A program made the position numbers and the translations under genes. A stretch of DNA of 64,000 nucleotides. It comes from Thermoguttaceae bacterium (GTDB lineage Bacteria > Planctomycetota > Planctomycetia > Pirellulales > Thermoguttaceae). Below, one piece after another: positions 1-7,946 of the stretch (position 1 is its first letter; each line of letters begins with the position of its first letter). The stretch lies in contig JAFQUP010000216.1 in assembly GCA_017408405.1 (NCBI GenBank), positions 1-64,000 on the forward strand, given 5' to 3'. The notes below the pieces were generated by a model. The model ran no database searches. It was not told where the DNA came from and was given only the letters and a program-made list of their open reading frames with translations.

Positions 1-1365
1 AGTGGCTTCGAGATCCACGCCGTTCGCCTTGAGATGTTCGACCGTGCGCAGGACGGTGTCTTTGTTGTCGTCGCGGCTTTCGATCTTTTCCATCTCTTTG
101 CAGAGCGTATCGACGGAGACTTTGTTTTTCTCGCCAATGTAGTAGCTCGCATTTCCGAGGTGAGCCATCGCTGCGGAAAGGTGACCGTCGAGGATCGGAG
201 CGTTCAGGCTGGAAGCGTCGCGGGAAATGACCGCATCAATGAAGTTGTCGAAGTGGTACTGGTCACTGCCGCCCTTGAATTCCTTAATGACGTTGCCCTG
301 CTTGTCGTAGGCGATGCACAGACCGTAGTGGACCTGAACGAGCTTGCCTTCGGTACCGTAGAACACGACGCCGATCTTGGCACCGTCAATATCCGGAGTT
401 TCCAGACCGCGGGTCTCGAACACGATGGTCTTGTCGCCGTAATCGAAGACGGAGACTTCCGTATTGGCCGTGTCGCCGGCATCGATGTAGTTCGGGTCTT
501 TCCGTTCCGCCTGGTATCCGAGACGGCCGCCGTAGGTGATCACTTTGTTCGGGTGACGCATCAGACCGAGACCCCAACGGGCAATGTCGAGCTGGTGGGG
601 GCCCTGGTTTCCAGAGTCGCCGTTTCCGTAAAGACGCTGCCAGTGCCAGTCATAGTGGAACTGCTTACGGGTGAGTTTGGGATCGGTGAAGACGGCCGGA
701 CCGCTCCAGAGATCGAAATCGACGGAACCCGGAATATTCTGCGTGTAGTCGCCGAGCGCGCCGATGGCCTTGCGGCGTTTGTAGCAGAGACCGCGTGCGA
801 AATCGACTTTTCCAATGCCGCCTTCGTGCATGAATTTCATGGCATCACGCAGAGCCGGGTTGGAACGGCACTGGGTACCGACCTGGCACATGCGGCCGTA
901 CTTTTTCGCGGCGGCGACCATGGTCTTGCCTTCGAAGAGATTGTGCGTGGCGGGTTTTTCAACGTAAACGTCTTTTCCGGCCTGCATCGCCCAAATAGCG
1001 GACAGCCCGTGCCAGAAGTTCGGCGTAGCGCTTCCGACGACGTCGAGGTTTTTATCGGCGAAGGCTTCGCGCATGTCTTTCACGAACTTCGGACGGAAAC
1101 CCTGCTTCTTTTCGACCTGATCGCAGCGGGACTGACCGACGGTTTCGTCAACGTCCACGAGATACGTGATGACCGTGCGCGGATTGTTGATGAATCCGTT
1201 GATGTGAGATCCGCCGCGGCCGCGGATACCAACGACGGCGCATTCGATCTTATCGTTGGCGGCAGGACCGTCATTCGCAAAAGTGAAAGCCGGGGAGACG
1301 GCACCGGCGGCGGCACTCGTGTAAAGGGTGGTACGCAGGAAATTACGGCGGGAAATATGATTCAT
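1..1365 (-). CDS. Gfo/Idh/MocA family oxidoreductase, 3'-truncated by window edge
   Basis: Predicted NAD(P)-dependent oxidoreductase of the Gfo/Idh/MocA superfamily, acting on a sugar or polyol of unknown identity. The frame is open for 455 codons from an ATG at 1365 to the window edge; by comparison with the downstream-numbered paralogue about 44 C-terminal residues are missing. The N-terminus carries the SRRNFLR twin-arginine-like motif followed by a hydrophobic stretch, so export is likely. The Rossmann glycine-rich strand and the EKP motif (in DVYVEKPA) that marks the active site of this superfamily are both present. It is a tandem paralogue of the gene at 1625-3130 and near-identical over long stretches. 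Its own promoter lies at 1500-1528. The base composition is clearly GC-richer than the AT-rich intergenic DNA. Substrate cannot be told from sequence. Confidence 0.9.
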   Translation of the reverse strand, partial: MNHISRRNFLRTTLYTSAAAGAVSPAFTFANDGPAANDKIECAVVGIRGRGGSHINGFINNPRTVITYLVDVDETVGQSRCDQVEKKQGFRPKFVKDMREAFADKNLDVVGSATPNFWHGLSAIWAMQAGKDVYVEKPATHNLFEGKTMVAAAKKYGRMCQVGTQCRSNPALRDAMKFMHEGGIGKVDFARGLCYKRRKAIGALGDYTQNIPGSVDFDLWSGPAVFTDPKLTRKQFHYDWHWQRLYGNGDSGNQGPHQLDIARWGLGLMRHPNKVITYGGRLGYQAERKDPNYIDAGDTANTEVSVFDYGDKTIVFETRGLETPDIDGAKIGVVFYGTEGKLVQVHYGLCIAYDKQGNVIKEFKGGSDQYHFDNFIDAVISRDASSLNAPILDGHLSAAMAHLGNASYYIGEKNKVSVDTLCKEMEKIESRDDNKDTVLRTVEHLKANGVDLEAT

Positions 1366-1499
1366 TTCAGTTTCCTTTCCAAAAGGGGGGTGAAGGTAAA
1401 ATTCCGGTCATTCTTGAAAAACAGGCATTCTCTTTCGAGGATCTGCGGAACACAGGTAAAATTTCCCCAAACAGTCTGTTTTCTGCCGGTTTGAGTTTT

Positions 1500-1528
1500 A
1501 TTATGCCACACAGTCCATTTTTTGTCAA
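1500..1528 (-). promoter_or_regulatory. sigma70-like promoter of the first Gfo/Idh/MocA gene
   Basis: On the minus strand TTGACA and CATAAT are separated by exactly 17 nt, 135 nt upstream of the ATG at 1365. The -10 region and following A-tract (CATAATAAAA) are the same as in the promoter of the paralogue at 3192-3220, so the duplication carried its control region with it. Confidence 0.7.
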
Positions 1529-1624
1529 CCCTTTCAAGTTCACTTTTTGAGAAATTTTTGGAAAAATCTTCTCCGGCCAACCGATTTCCGCACTTCGGAT
1601 CTCAGAGCATCGAACTTCTGCGTT

Positions 1625-3130
1625 TCAGACCTCACTGACCGAGGGACAGACGAACCCTTCGCGCCATTCGCGGTCAAGCAGTTTATTCGCGTCGGCACAG
1701 CAGTCGCAGAATCCTTCCTTTTCCGGGTCAAATTTGAGCTGCGGACCAAGAGAAAGCGGCGTTGCGTCAAGATCCACACCGTTCGCTTTGAGGTGTTCGG
1801 CCGTGCGGAGGACCGTATTTTTGTTATCGTCACGGCTTTCGATCTTTTCCATCTCTTTGCAGAGCGTGTCGACCGAGACCCGATTTTTCTCGCCGAGATA
1901 GTAACTCGCGTTTCCGAGGTGGGCCATCGCTGCGGAAATGTGCCCTTCGAGGATCGGAGCGTTCAGGACAGACGCATCCCTCGCCGCGACGGCATCGAGG
2001 AAATTCGCGAAATGATCCTGCAGATAGCCGCCCCGGAACTCACGGATGACTTTCCCGTTTTTGTCGTAGGCGATGCAGCGCGTGTTGTTGAAATTGAAGA
2101 TGACGAGCTTTCCTTCGGTCCCGTAGAAAATGACGCCGATCTTTGTGCCGTCCAGATCCGGAGTTTCCAGACCGCGGGTCTCGAACACGATGGTTTTATC
2201 GCCGTAATCGAAGACGGAGACTTCCGTGTTCGGCGTGTCGCCCGCATCGACGTAGTTCGGGTCCTTCCGCTCCGCCTGGTAGCCGAGCCGACCGCCGTAG
2301 GAGACCACCTTGTTCGGGTGACGCTTCAGACCGAGTCCCCAGCGCGCAATATCGAGTTCATGGGCACCCTGATTGCCGGAGTCTCCGTTTCCGTATAGAC
2401 GCTGCCAGTGCCAATCGTAGTGCAGGTTGGGACGGGTGAGTTTCGGCTCGGTGAGGATGGCCGGTCCGCTCCAGAGATCGAAATCGAGAGACTTCGGAAT
2501 GTTTTGCGTGCAGTCGCCGAGTGCGCCGATGGACTTGCGGCGTTTGTAGCAGAGTCCGCGGGCAAGATCGACTTTGCCGATCCCGCCTTCATGAATGAAT
2601 TTCATCGCCTCTGAGATCGCCCGTAGAGAACGGCTCTGCGTGCCGACCTGGCACATGCGGCCGTACTTCTTCGCGGCGGCGACCATGGCCTTGCCTTCGA
2701 AGAGGTTCTGAGAAGCCGGTTTTTCGACATAAACGTCCTTTCCCGCCTGCATTGCCCAGATCGCGGACAGACCGTGCCAGAAGTTCGGCGTCGCACTGCT
2801 GACGGCATCGAGGTTTTTATCGGCGAATGCGTCCCGCATGTCTTTCACGAACTTCGGACGGAACCCCTGCTTCTTTTCGACCAGATCGCAGCAGGCCTGA
2901 CCGAAGGATCCATCCGGATCGACGAGCCAGGTAATGACCGAGCGCGGATCATTAAGGAAACCATTGATGTGCGCTTTTCCACGGCTCCGGAGGCCGAGGA
3001 CGGCACACTCGATCTTATCGTTCGCAGCCGGACCATCGTTTGCAAACATGAAGGTCGGGGAGACTGCACCAGCGGCGGTACTCGTGTAAAGGGCAGATCG
3101 GAGAAAATTACGGCGGGAAATCTGAATCAT
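1625..3130 (-). CDS. Gfo/Idh/MocA family oxidoreductase (tandem paralogue)
   Basis: Full-length 501-residue member of the Gfo/Idh/MocA NAD(P)-binding superfamily. SRRNFLR at residues 5-11 and the hydrophobic segment behind it look like a twin-arginine signal. The Rossmann turn is near residues 43-52 and the EKP active-site motif is at 136-138. The C-terminal segment contains a CDCC cluster (about residues 478-481), unusual for the family and possibly metal-binding. The reaction is presumably oxidation or reduction of a sugar derivative; the substrate is unknown. It sits head-to-tail with the paralogue ending at 1365, separated by about 260 nt that holds the latter's promoter. Planctomycetes are known to carry many such exported oxidoreductases. 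Confidence 0.92.
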   Translation of the reverse strand: MIQISRRNFLRSALYTSTAAGAVSPTFMFANDGPAANDKIECAVLGLRSRGKAHINGFLNDPRSVITWLVDPDGSFGQACCDLVEKKQGFRPKFVKDMRDAFADKNLDAVSSATPNFWHGLSAIWAMQAGKDVYVEKPASQNLFEGKAMVAAAKKYGRMCQVGTQSRSLRAISEAMKFIHEGGIGKVDLARGLCYKRRKSIGALGDCTQNIPKSLDFDLWSGPAILTEPKLTRPNLHYDWHWQRLYGNGDSGNQGAHELDIARWGLGLKRHPNKVVSYGGRLGYQAERKDPNYVDAGDTPNTEVSVFDYGDKTIVFETRGLETPDLDGTKIGVIFYGTEGKLVIFNFNNTRCIAYDKNGKVIREFRGGYLQDHFANFLDAVAARDASVLNAPILEGHISAAMAHLGNASYYLGEKNRVSVDTLCKEMEKIESRDDNKNTVLRTAEHLKANGVDLDATPLSLGPQLKFDPEKEGFCDCCADANKLLDREWREGFVCPSVSEV

Positions 3131-3191
3131 TTTTGATTCCTTTTCATGAAAATTTTGGAAAACTGGTTAGTAAAAATACCAATAAAATTTT

Positions 3192-3220
3192 ATTATGCCG
3201 CATGGCTGAGACTTTATCAA
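3192..3220 (-). promoter_or_regulatory. sigma70-like promoter of the 1625-3130 gene
   Basis: Minus-strand TTGATA, 17-nt spacer, CATAAT, 62 nt upstream of the start at 3130. The -10 region matches that of the paralogue promoter at 1500-1528. Confidence 0.68.
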
Positions 3221-3423
3221 CTTTCAGAATAAAAATTTATGAAAAATTTTTACGGAGTTTTCCAAAGCCAAATTTTAGAAAAACGAATTGTTTGATTTTT
3301 GTTGCTAATGCCAAATATTCTACATATACCTGAAATTTGGGAATATTGAGTACTTATCAAAATTCCCAAAGTCGAGTTTTTCATAGTTTAAAGCGTTTCC
3401 AGGAGGTATCAGGAATTAAAAGA

Positions 3424-4029
3424 TCACTCTTTCGAACGATTTGCCAGCGCGTTTTCGATAGCTTTAAGCTGTGCGTCAATTTCGTTTCCGACCGTTTCCT
3501 GCTTCGTTTGTGAAATTTGTTTATCCATCATTTTTTCAACCTCGTCAATCGAGATTCCGTTTGACGCGGCATCGGCTGTCATGGCATCGCTGGTGTCAGC
3601 GATACGATCCAAAACCGTATTCATCATGTCTTCCATCGTAAGATTCTGCTGGAGGATATTATCGATATCCTTCATCATCTGACCATCATTGAGATCTTTG
3701 AAAACTTCGCTGACAGATTTGGCCATTTCTTTCATTCCCTGTCCAAACTCACCGAACATTTTAGCCTGATCCCGAATTTGGAGAACAATCTCGAAATTAA
3801 GAAGCTGACTGTCAATTGCCCGGCGCTTCATGATAGTCTGTGCCACAAGCTGACTGGCGATTTTAAAATTTTTGGTATCATTCTCATTTTTGGCACGAAT
3901 CGCCATTTCCATGAAACGTCGTTCATCTTTTCGAAGACGATTACTCATCTGGCGCTGTTTTGAAATGGAAGAACGAATTGCCATTTCGCGTTCCTGCTCG
4001 CGTTCCTGCTTTGATTTGAACCAGAACAT
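3424..4029 (-). CDS. ESCRT-III/Snf7-like helical protein B (Vps2/CdvB-like)
   Basis: 201-residue, almost wholly helical protein. It opens with a short aromatic-basic segment (MFWFKSK) like the membrane-touching N-termini of ESCRT-III subunits, then a basic helix and a long helical hairpin up to about residue 95. A Met-rich stretch follows (about 99-130, with GMKEMAK and DIDNILQQN), whose layout resembles helices 3-4 of CHMP/Vps2 and archaeal CdvB proteins. A linker precedes an amphipathic C-terminal helix (about 183-197) that could act as an MIT-interacting motif. ESCRT-III proteins polymerise on membranes and are recycled by Vps4. Last gene of the operon headed by the Vps4-like ATPase, 111 nt after the FHA-like gene, with a GGGG Shine-Dalgarno close to the ATG. 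Assignment rests on pattern and context; a generic coiled-coil protein or PspA relative is the alternative. Confidence 0.62.
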   Translation of the reverse strand: MFWFKSKQEREQEREMAIRSSISKQRQMSNRLRKDERRFMEMAIRAKNENDTKNFKIASQLVAQTIMKRRAIDSQLLNFEIVLQIRDQAKMFGEFGQGMKEMAKSVSEVFKDLNDGQMMKDIDNILQQNLTMEDMMNTVLDRIADTSDAMTADAASNGISIDEVEKMMDKQISQTKQETVGNEIDAQLKAIENALANRSKE

Positions 4030-4090
4030 AAAACCCCTTTTCCTTAAAAATGTTGGCGGTTTATCGATTAAAAAAGGACATTTTGTTTTT

Positions 4091-4127
4091 CGGAAGTATT
4101 CAGAGTATTAAAGTTCCTCTTCTTCCG
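4091..4127 (-). other. intercistronic stem-loop between FHA-like and ESCRT-III-like B genes
   Basis: CGGAAG and CTTCCG arms enclose an inner AGAG/CTCT pairing in the 111-nt gap between two operon genes. No U-tract follows on either strand, so this is more likely an mRNA-processing or stability element than a terminator. It could let the last gene be expressed at a different level from the rest. Confidence 0.4.
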
Positions 4128-4140
4128 GAGAAATTCATCA

Positions 4141-5736
4141 TTACTCTTTTAGAGCATTTTCGGCTTCATAGCGCATAATCTGGAGGTAATTTGCGTAATT
4201 TTCGTAAATGTGGAAACGAACATTTCCAATCCAAAAATCCATTCCAGGTCTGATTGGCAGGATTTCATCCCTAAAAAGGAATTTTGTTTCTCCTCCCCAG
4301 CAGTATTTAATTCCCTCATTGGAATGGTTGATTAATCCGAATTGATCTCTGGCGAAATAAAGTACCGCGTGATTATTCAAAATCATCCCATCCATTAGAC
4401 GTATCGCGTCACTTGGACTTAGACCGATAGATAACTTTCGAATAATCCAGTGAAATTCCTCTTCTTCTGCCATTAAATCTTTTTTCCACCAGGTACTTTC
4501 CGAAGAAATTTCCCTGAATTGCGAATATCTATTGGCATCTTTCTGGTAGTTTTCTTTGGCATCTTTCAGGTAGTTTTCTTTCTGTTGTTCATTAATGATG
4601 AAATCACTCCCTCTTTTTAATCGAATGGAATCCAAACCGGCCTTTGTTCCGATTCTCCATAATTCCCCATTAAGATCCAGTCCATTTTGGTTCATTAAAT
4701 TTTCATCCTGTTTGGTTGAAATATTTGCTTTAAATGTCTGGAAATTTAATAAGGCAAAATCTTTTAGAAGAAACTGGAGTTCGTCATTTAAATCTTCTCC
4801 CCATCGAAAAGAACGGGTTCTGTTTCCATGAACGGTTTCCTCAATCTGTTCCTTTTGGCGGATGCCTAAAGGATAACTTGTCATATTCATGAAGGTAAGT
4901 CCATTCTCTGAAAGTTTCATTTTGAGCTGATTTCTCGAAATGAGAGTACTCAGATAAAGGGCTTCCGGTGAGGCCTTTCTTCCCAATCGGTAAAACCGAT
5001 AAACAAAATCAGAGGCTCGAGCGTTTGCTTTAAGCACGTCCCTCTCGGTACGCCCCAGAACGGTCTCGAGTCTTGCTGCCAATTGGTAAAATTTCAGCTG
5101 CTGGTTTCCTGAATCAGCAGTCATGAAAAGGAGGCCAGAGTTTGTCTGCGGAATAATGTCAGGAAGAACGAGAGGCTTAATTTCCAAAAGTAGGTCAGGA
5201 GAACCTTTCGCGGAGGAGCTGGAAGATTCCTGTTTTTTTAGTTCGGGAGGAATGAAACCGTTCGAGAGGTCAACAATTGAATTGGTTCCGGCTTTGATGA
5301 CTATCTCATCAAATTTTCCCCAATCCATATCTTCCGCTGAAATAACGGCTCCATCCTGGGAGTCCAGCACCAGTTTTCTCGTTCCGCCCGCAGAAAACTT
5401 CAGAAAGATATTTTCTCGATATTGAATTTTTTCAAGCCGGTTTTCCCGAATCACGTCAAAATTTGCCTCCAGCTGAATAGTGAAAACACACTCCCCGGAG
5501 GGACACTCATTTAGCCGGAGGTTCAGTGGTTCAGTAAATTCCCACTCATTTTCACGCGCGATATATTCAGGAGAATTTTTCCATCCGTCTTGATTCAATC
5601 GTTCATCCAGAGTACAGGTAAGTGAATTTAAACGGTGAAATCCTTTCCCCTTCAAAATGAATTTAGGAGAAAGCATTGCGCCTAAAGTTAATTCACCGCC
5701 CATCCAGTCGATTTTCAGCCATAAAGAATTAGACAT
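4141..5736 (-). CDS. unknown protein with two degenerate FHA-like modules
   Basis: 531-residue soluble protein with no signal peptide or membrane helix. The first ~200 residues are beta-rich and unrecognised. Residues about 220-295 read like a divergent forkhead-associated (FHA) domain: an LGRTERD turn (227-233), SRNQLKMKL where canonical FHA domains have SRxH, and NMTSYPLGI in place of the N..S..G loop. A second such module appears at about 431-512, with NNHAVLYF (454-461), INHSNEGI (469-476), a PGM turn and WIGNVRFHI at the end. FHA domains bind phosphothreonine; here the key His and Arg are only partly kept, so it may be a structural adaptor. The gene starts 12 nt after the HTH gene and lies inside the ESCRT-like operon, where it could be a regulatory or assembly factor. 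Domain calls are by eye. Confidence 0.5.
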   Translation of the reverse strand: MSNSLWLKIDWMGGELTLGAMLSPKFILKGKGFHRLNSLTCTLDERLNQDGWKNSPEYIARENEWEFTEPLNLRLNECPSGECVFTIQLEANFDVIRENRLEKIQYRENIFLKFSAGGTRKLVLDSQDGAVISAEDMDWGKFDEIVIKAGTNSIVDLSNGFIPPELKKQESSSSSAKGSPDLLLEIKPLVLPDIIPQTNSGLLFMTADSGNQQLKFYQLAARLETVLGRTERDVLKANARASDFVYRFYRLGRKASPEALYLSTLISRNQLKMKLSENGLTFMNMTSYPLGIRQKEQIEETVHGNRTRSFRWGEDLNDELQFLLKDFALLNFQTFKANISTKQDENLMNQNGLDLNGELWRIGTKAGLDSIRLKRGSDFIINEQQKENYLKDAKENYQKDANRYSQFREISSESTWWKKDLMAEEEEFHWIIRKLSIGLSPSDAIRLMDGMILNNHAVLYFARDQFGLINHSNEGIKYCWGGETKFLFRDEILPIRPGMDFWIGNVRFHIYENYANYLQIMRYEAENALKE

Positions 5737-5748
5737 TCGCGTATTCCG

Positions 5749-5976
5749 TTAAATATTCTCTTCTGAATTGTCCAAAAATTCATTTTTTATGCGAAAGTTT
5801 TCCATCCAGGTAATAATTTCTGACGAACGGTAACGGTAATCACCGCCAATTTTAAACGCAGGCAATCCTTCCGTCCGAATCAATGTCCAGATTTTACTTC
5901 GGGATAACCCCAGGAACTTCATCAGTTCCTGGGTCGTTAAGAAACGATCGTCAGAAAGATTATTTTCAGAGGTCAT
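5749..5976 (-). CDS. excisionase/MerR-type helix-turn-helix DNA-binding protein
   Basis: 75-residue protein with a typical HTH_17/excisionase-family core: LTTQELMKFLGLSRSKI forms the helix-turn-helix (about 13-29), followed by LPAFKIGGDYRYR (the wing) and an EIITWME helix. These small proteins bind short direct repeats in DNA. A strong GGGAGG Shine-Dalgarno precedes the ATG, and it lies 23 nt after the SPFH/zinc-ribbon gene. There is no integrase or phage gene nearby, so a role in excision is unlikely; an operon-specific transcription factor acting on the 10-bp repeats at 11281-11310 is a reasonable inference. Confidence 0.85.
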   Translation of the reverse strand: MTSENNLSDDRFLTTQELMKFLGLSRSKIWTLIRTEGLPAFKIGGDYRYRSSEIITWMENFRIKNEFLDNSEENI

Positions 5977-5999
5977 GATTCCTCCCTAAAACTACTTTC

Positions 6000-7919
6000 T
6001 TAAAGTTGTTTACCGCAGTTGGAACAAAAACGGCTGTCAGCACGAACTTCAGCCCGACAACTTGGACAAATCATTTTTTTGATCTCTTCAGGCTCGTTTG
6101 GGGCGATCGCTGAATTTGCGCTGCCGGCTCCTGGCATGATGACTGCGTTGGATTTTCCCAGCGCGTTCATGGCCTGACCGTTCATTTGAACGAGTCTGTC
6201 TGCATTTCGCTCCATCGTTTCAGTCATTTTTCGCATCATTTCTTCCATCCGTGCCATGGAGAGCTCTTTTTCTTCCGCGCGGACTTTCGCGACCTGCGTT
6301 TCAACTTCATTTCCTTTTGAGTGTTCGAGAACCTTAAAATACTCAAGCAGCGTATTCTGCATTTGAGGATCCGCAACACTTCCAAGAATTACCATTTGAG
6401 CTGTCTGTGGATCCATTCCGGAAAGGGAGCGGATAATTTCCTGTTTCAGGCTATGTTTAAGCCGCGTTTCATCATTTTTCAGTTCCGCGTCCAAACGGCG
6501 GCTATTTTCCCAGAGTTCCTGCTTAATGCGATTTCGTTCCGCTTTAATCTCATTAAGTGCTTTCAGTTTATCCAGCATATTTTTGGTTTCTTTTTGCTGA
6601 ACTTCCTGCTCGCGCAACAGGATTTGTCTTTGCCTTTCTTCCGAGGCTTCCGCCACTGCTTTTTCACGTTCGAGGCGCAAAAGAGTCAGGGCGTTTTCCA
6701 GTTTTTCCTGTTCAATTTTGATTTTTCCAGCGGCTTCCGTCTCTTTTTGCTCTCCTTCCAATGCTTCCAGACGGGCTTTACGGTCCGCGGATTCACGTTC
6801 CAGTTTCATTCGCCATTGACGATTTTGTTCTGATTCCGTTTTTTGGGCCAGTTCCATTTCCTGGGCCAACTTTTTCAGATCAAGTTCATGCTGACATTTT
6901 CTTTGAAAAAGAATCATTTCCTGAGACAGCTGCTGATCAAGCATTTTCAAACTGTGAGCACGGCGGTGTTCTTTTTCAGAGTCTCCCCATTCAAGTCCGC
7001 GAAGCAGATCCTTACGTTCGTTTTCACGAAGAATACCGGCTTTTTCCTGCTCAGCGAGAAATTGTTCCATTGCTGTTTGGGAAGCCAGTTTATCGAATGT
7101 CTCTGACTGAATCAGATCATGAAGTTTTTTCTTTTGTTCAATTCGGCGTTTAATGACCGTTAATTCACCATCTTTACGATCTGCGCGAACCTGCTTCTCC
7201 AGAATTTCCAAATCATTGAGTTTTTCTTCATGCGTAATGGAGGCCAAACGTATCGCAAGCTGCTGTTCCCGTTCCTGCTCATCGATTTTCATCTGTTCAT
7301 TAAGCAGCCAGATACGCTCTTTTGCCTGCTGTTCCTGGTTCAGAAAATCATGAGCGATTGAAAGAATTTTTGAGTCTTTGAAACGAATACCGTAACGGCC
7401 GAGTGAAACCAAAACCGCGTTTTCAAGAGCAGTCGTGACATATTCCCCAAAAGCGGCCTGCATCAGTTCTCGGAGTGAAAAAGCCGACGCGGCCTCGTTG
7501 ATTGCCTGGAGAATAATCAAATCAACGTCCTTCTGAAACTCTGAAACAGAGTACTCCAAACGGCTTCCAATCAGATTTTTGATGAACAGTGAGGCGTTGT
7601 CGATAGCAAAGTCCAATTTAATTTCGCAGTTCACGCGCAGGGAATCCTTCGTAAGACAAATAGCCTCCCACACGATTGAGAAATCGTCACTTCGATATGG
7701 GTAAAGGACCAGGTCTTTGCTTCCGCAAAAGATTCTGCTGCTAAATGTTTCAAAAGTATAATCTCCGGGACCAATTTCACCGCAATTTGCGTCATTTTCC
7801 CAAACTACGGCTTTCACTCCTGAGGGGATTTCAACTTTACTTGAAAAAAAGCCCTGGATGTCTTTTTTTTCTATTTTTTTTACTAGAATTTCCTGAGGCA
7901 GTACTAATTCGGTATTCAT
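6000..7919 (-). CDS. SPFH/band-7-like, long coiled-coil, zinc-ribbon protein
   Basis: 639 residues in three parts. Residues about 25-205 resemble an SPFH/band-7 domain: a first strand pair ending in GEIGPGDYTF, a central DSLRVNCEIKLDFAI stretch, and the helical end with LRELMQAAFGEY and a YGIRFKDSKILSI strand. Residues about 206-560 are Glu/Lys/Gln/Arg-rich coiled coil. The C-terminal 22 residues (618-639) form a zinc ribbon, C-x2-C-x10-C-x2-C. SPFH proteins (flotillin, prohibitin) oligomerise as rings or cages on membranes; the ribbon variant is known from bacterial proteins sometimes labelled virion-core-like. No transmembrane segment is evident, so any membrane contact would be peripheral. 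It starts 27 nt after the preceding gene with an AAGGAA ribosome-binding site. Within the ESCRT-like operon it may be the membrane-domain scaffold. Confidence 0.65.
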   Translation of the reverse strand: MNTELVLPQEILVKKIEKKDIQGFFSSKVEIPSGVKAVVWENDANCGEIGPGDYTFETFSSRIFCGSKDLVLYPYRSDDFSIVWEAICLTKDSLRVNCEIKLDFAIDNASLFIKNLIGSRLEYSVSEFQKDVDLIILQAINEAASAFSLRELMQAAFGEYVTTALENAVLVSLGRYGIRFKDSKILSIAHDFLNQEQQAKERIWLLNEQMKIDEQEREQQLAIRLASITHEEKLNDLEILEKQVRADRKDGELTVIKRRIEQKKKLHDLIQSETFDKLASQTAMEQFLAEQEKAGILRENERKDLLRGLEWGDSEKEHRRAHSLKMLDQQLSQEMILFQRKCQHELDLKKLAQEMELAQKTESEQNRQWRMKLERESADRKARLEALEGEQKETEAAGKIKIEQEKLENALTLLRLEREKAVAEASEERQRQILLREQEVQQKETKNMLDKLKALNEIKAERNRIKQELWENSRRLDAELKNDETRLKHSLKQEIIRSLSGMDPQTAQMVILGSVADPQMQNTLLEYFKVLEHSKGNEVETQVAKVRAEEKELSMARMEEMMRKMTETMERNADRLVQMNGQAMNALGKSNAVIMPGAGSANSAIAPNEPEEIKKMICPSCRAEVRADSRFCSNCGKQL

Positions 7920-7946
7920 AATTCATTCCTTTTCTTGAGTGTGTTC

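Noticed and set aside
34..1494. Long plus-strand open frame of 486 codons
   Set aside because: It is antisense to the GC-rich Gfo/Idh/MocA gene 1-1365, which has clear family motifs and a promoter; the plus-strand product resembles no protein.
5749..5976. Excisionase-like HTH as evidence of a prophage or integrative element
   Set aside because: No integrase, att-like direct repeats, tRNA target or phage structural genes were seen; HTH_17 proteins are also common stand-alone regulators.
6000..7919. SMC/Rad50-type ATPase because of the long coiled coil
   Set aside because: No Walker A or ABC signature at either end; the N-terminus fits SPFH better and the C-terminus is a zinc ribbon.
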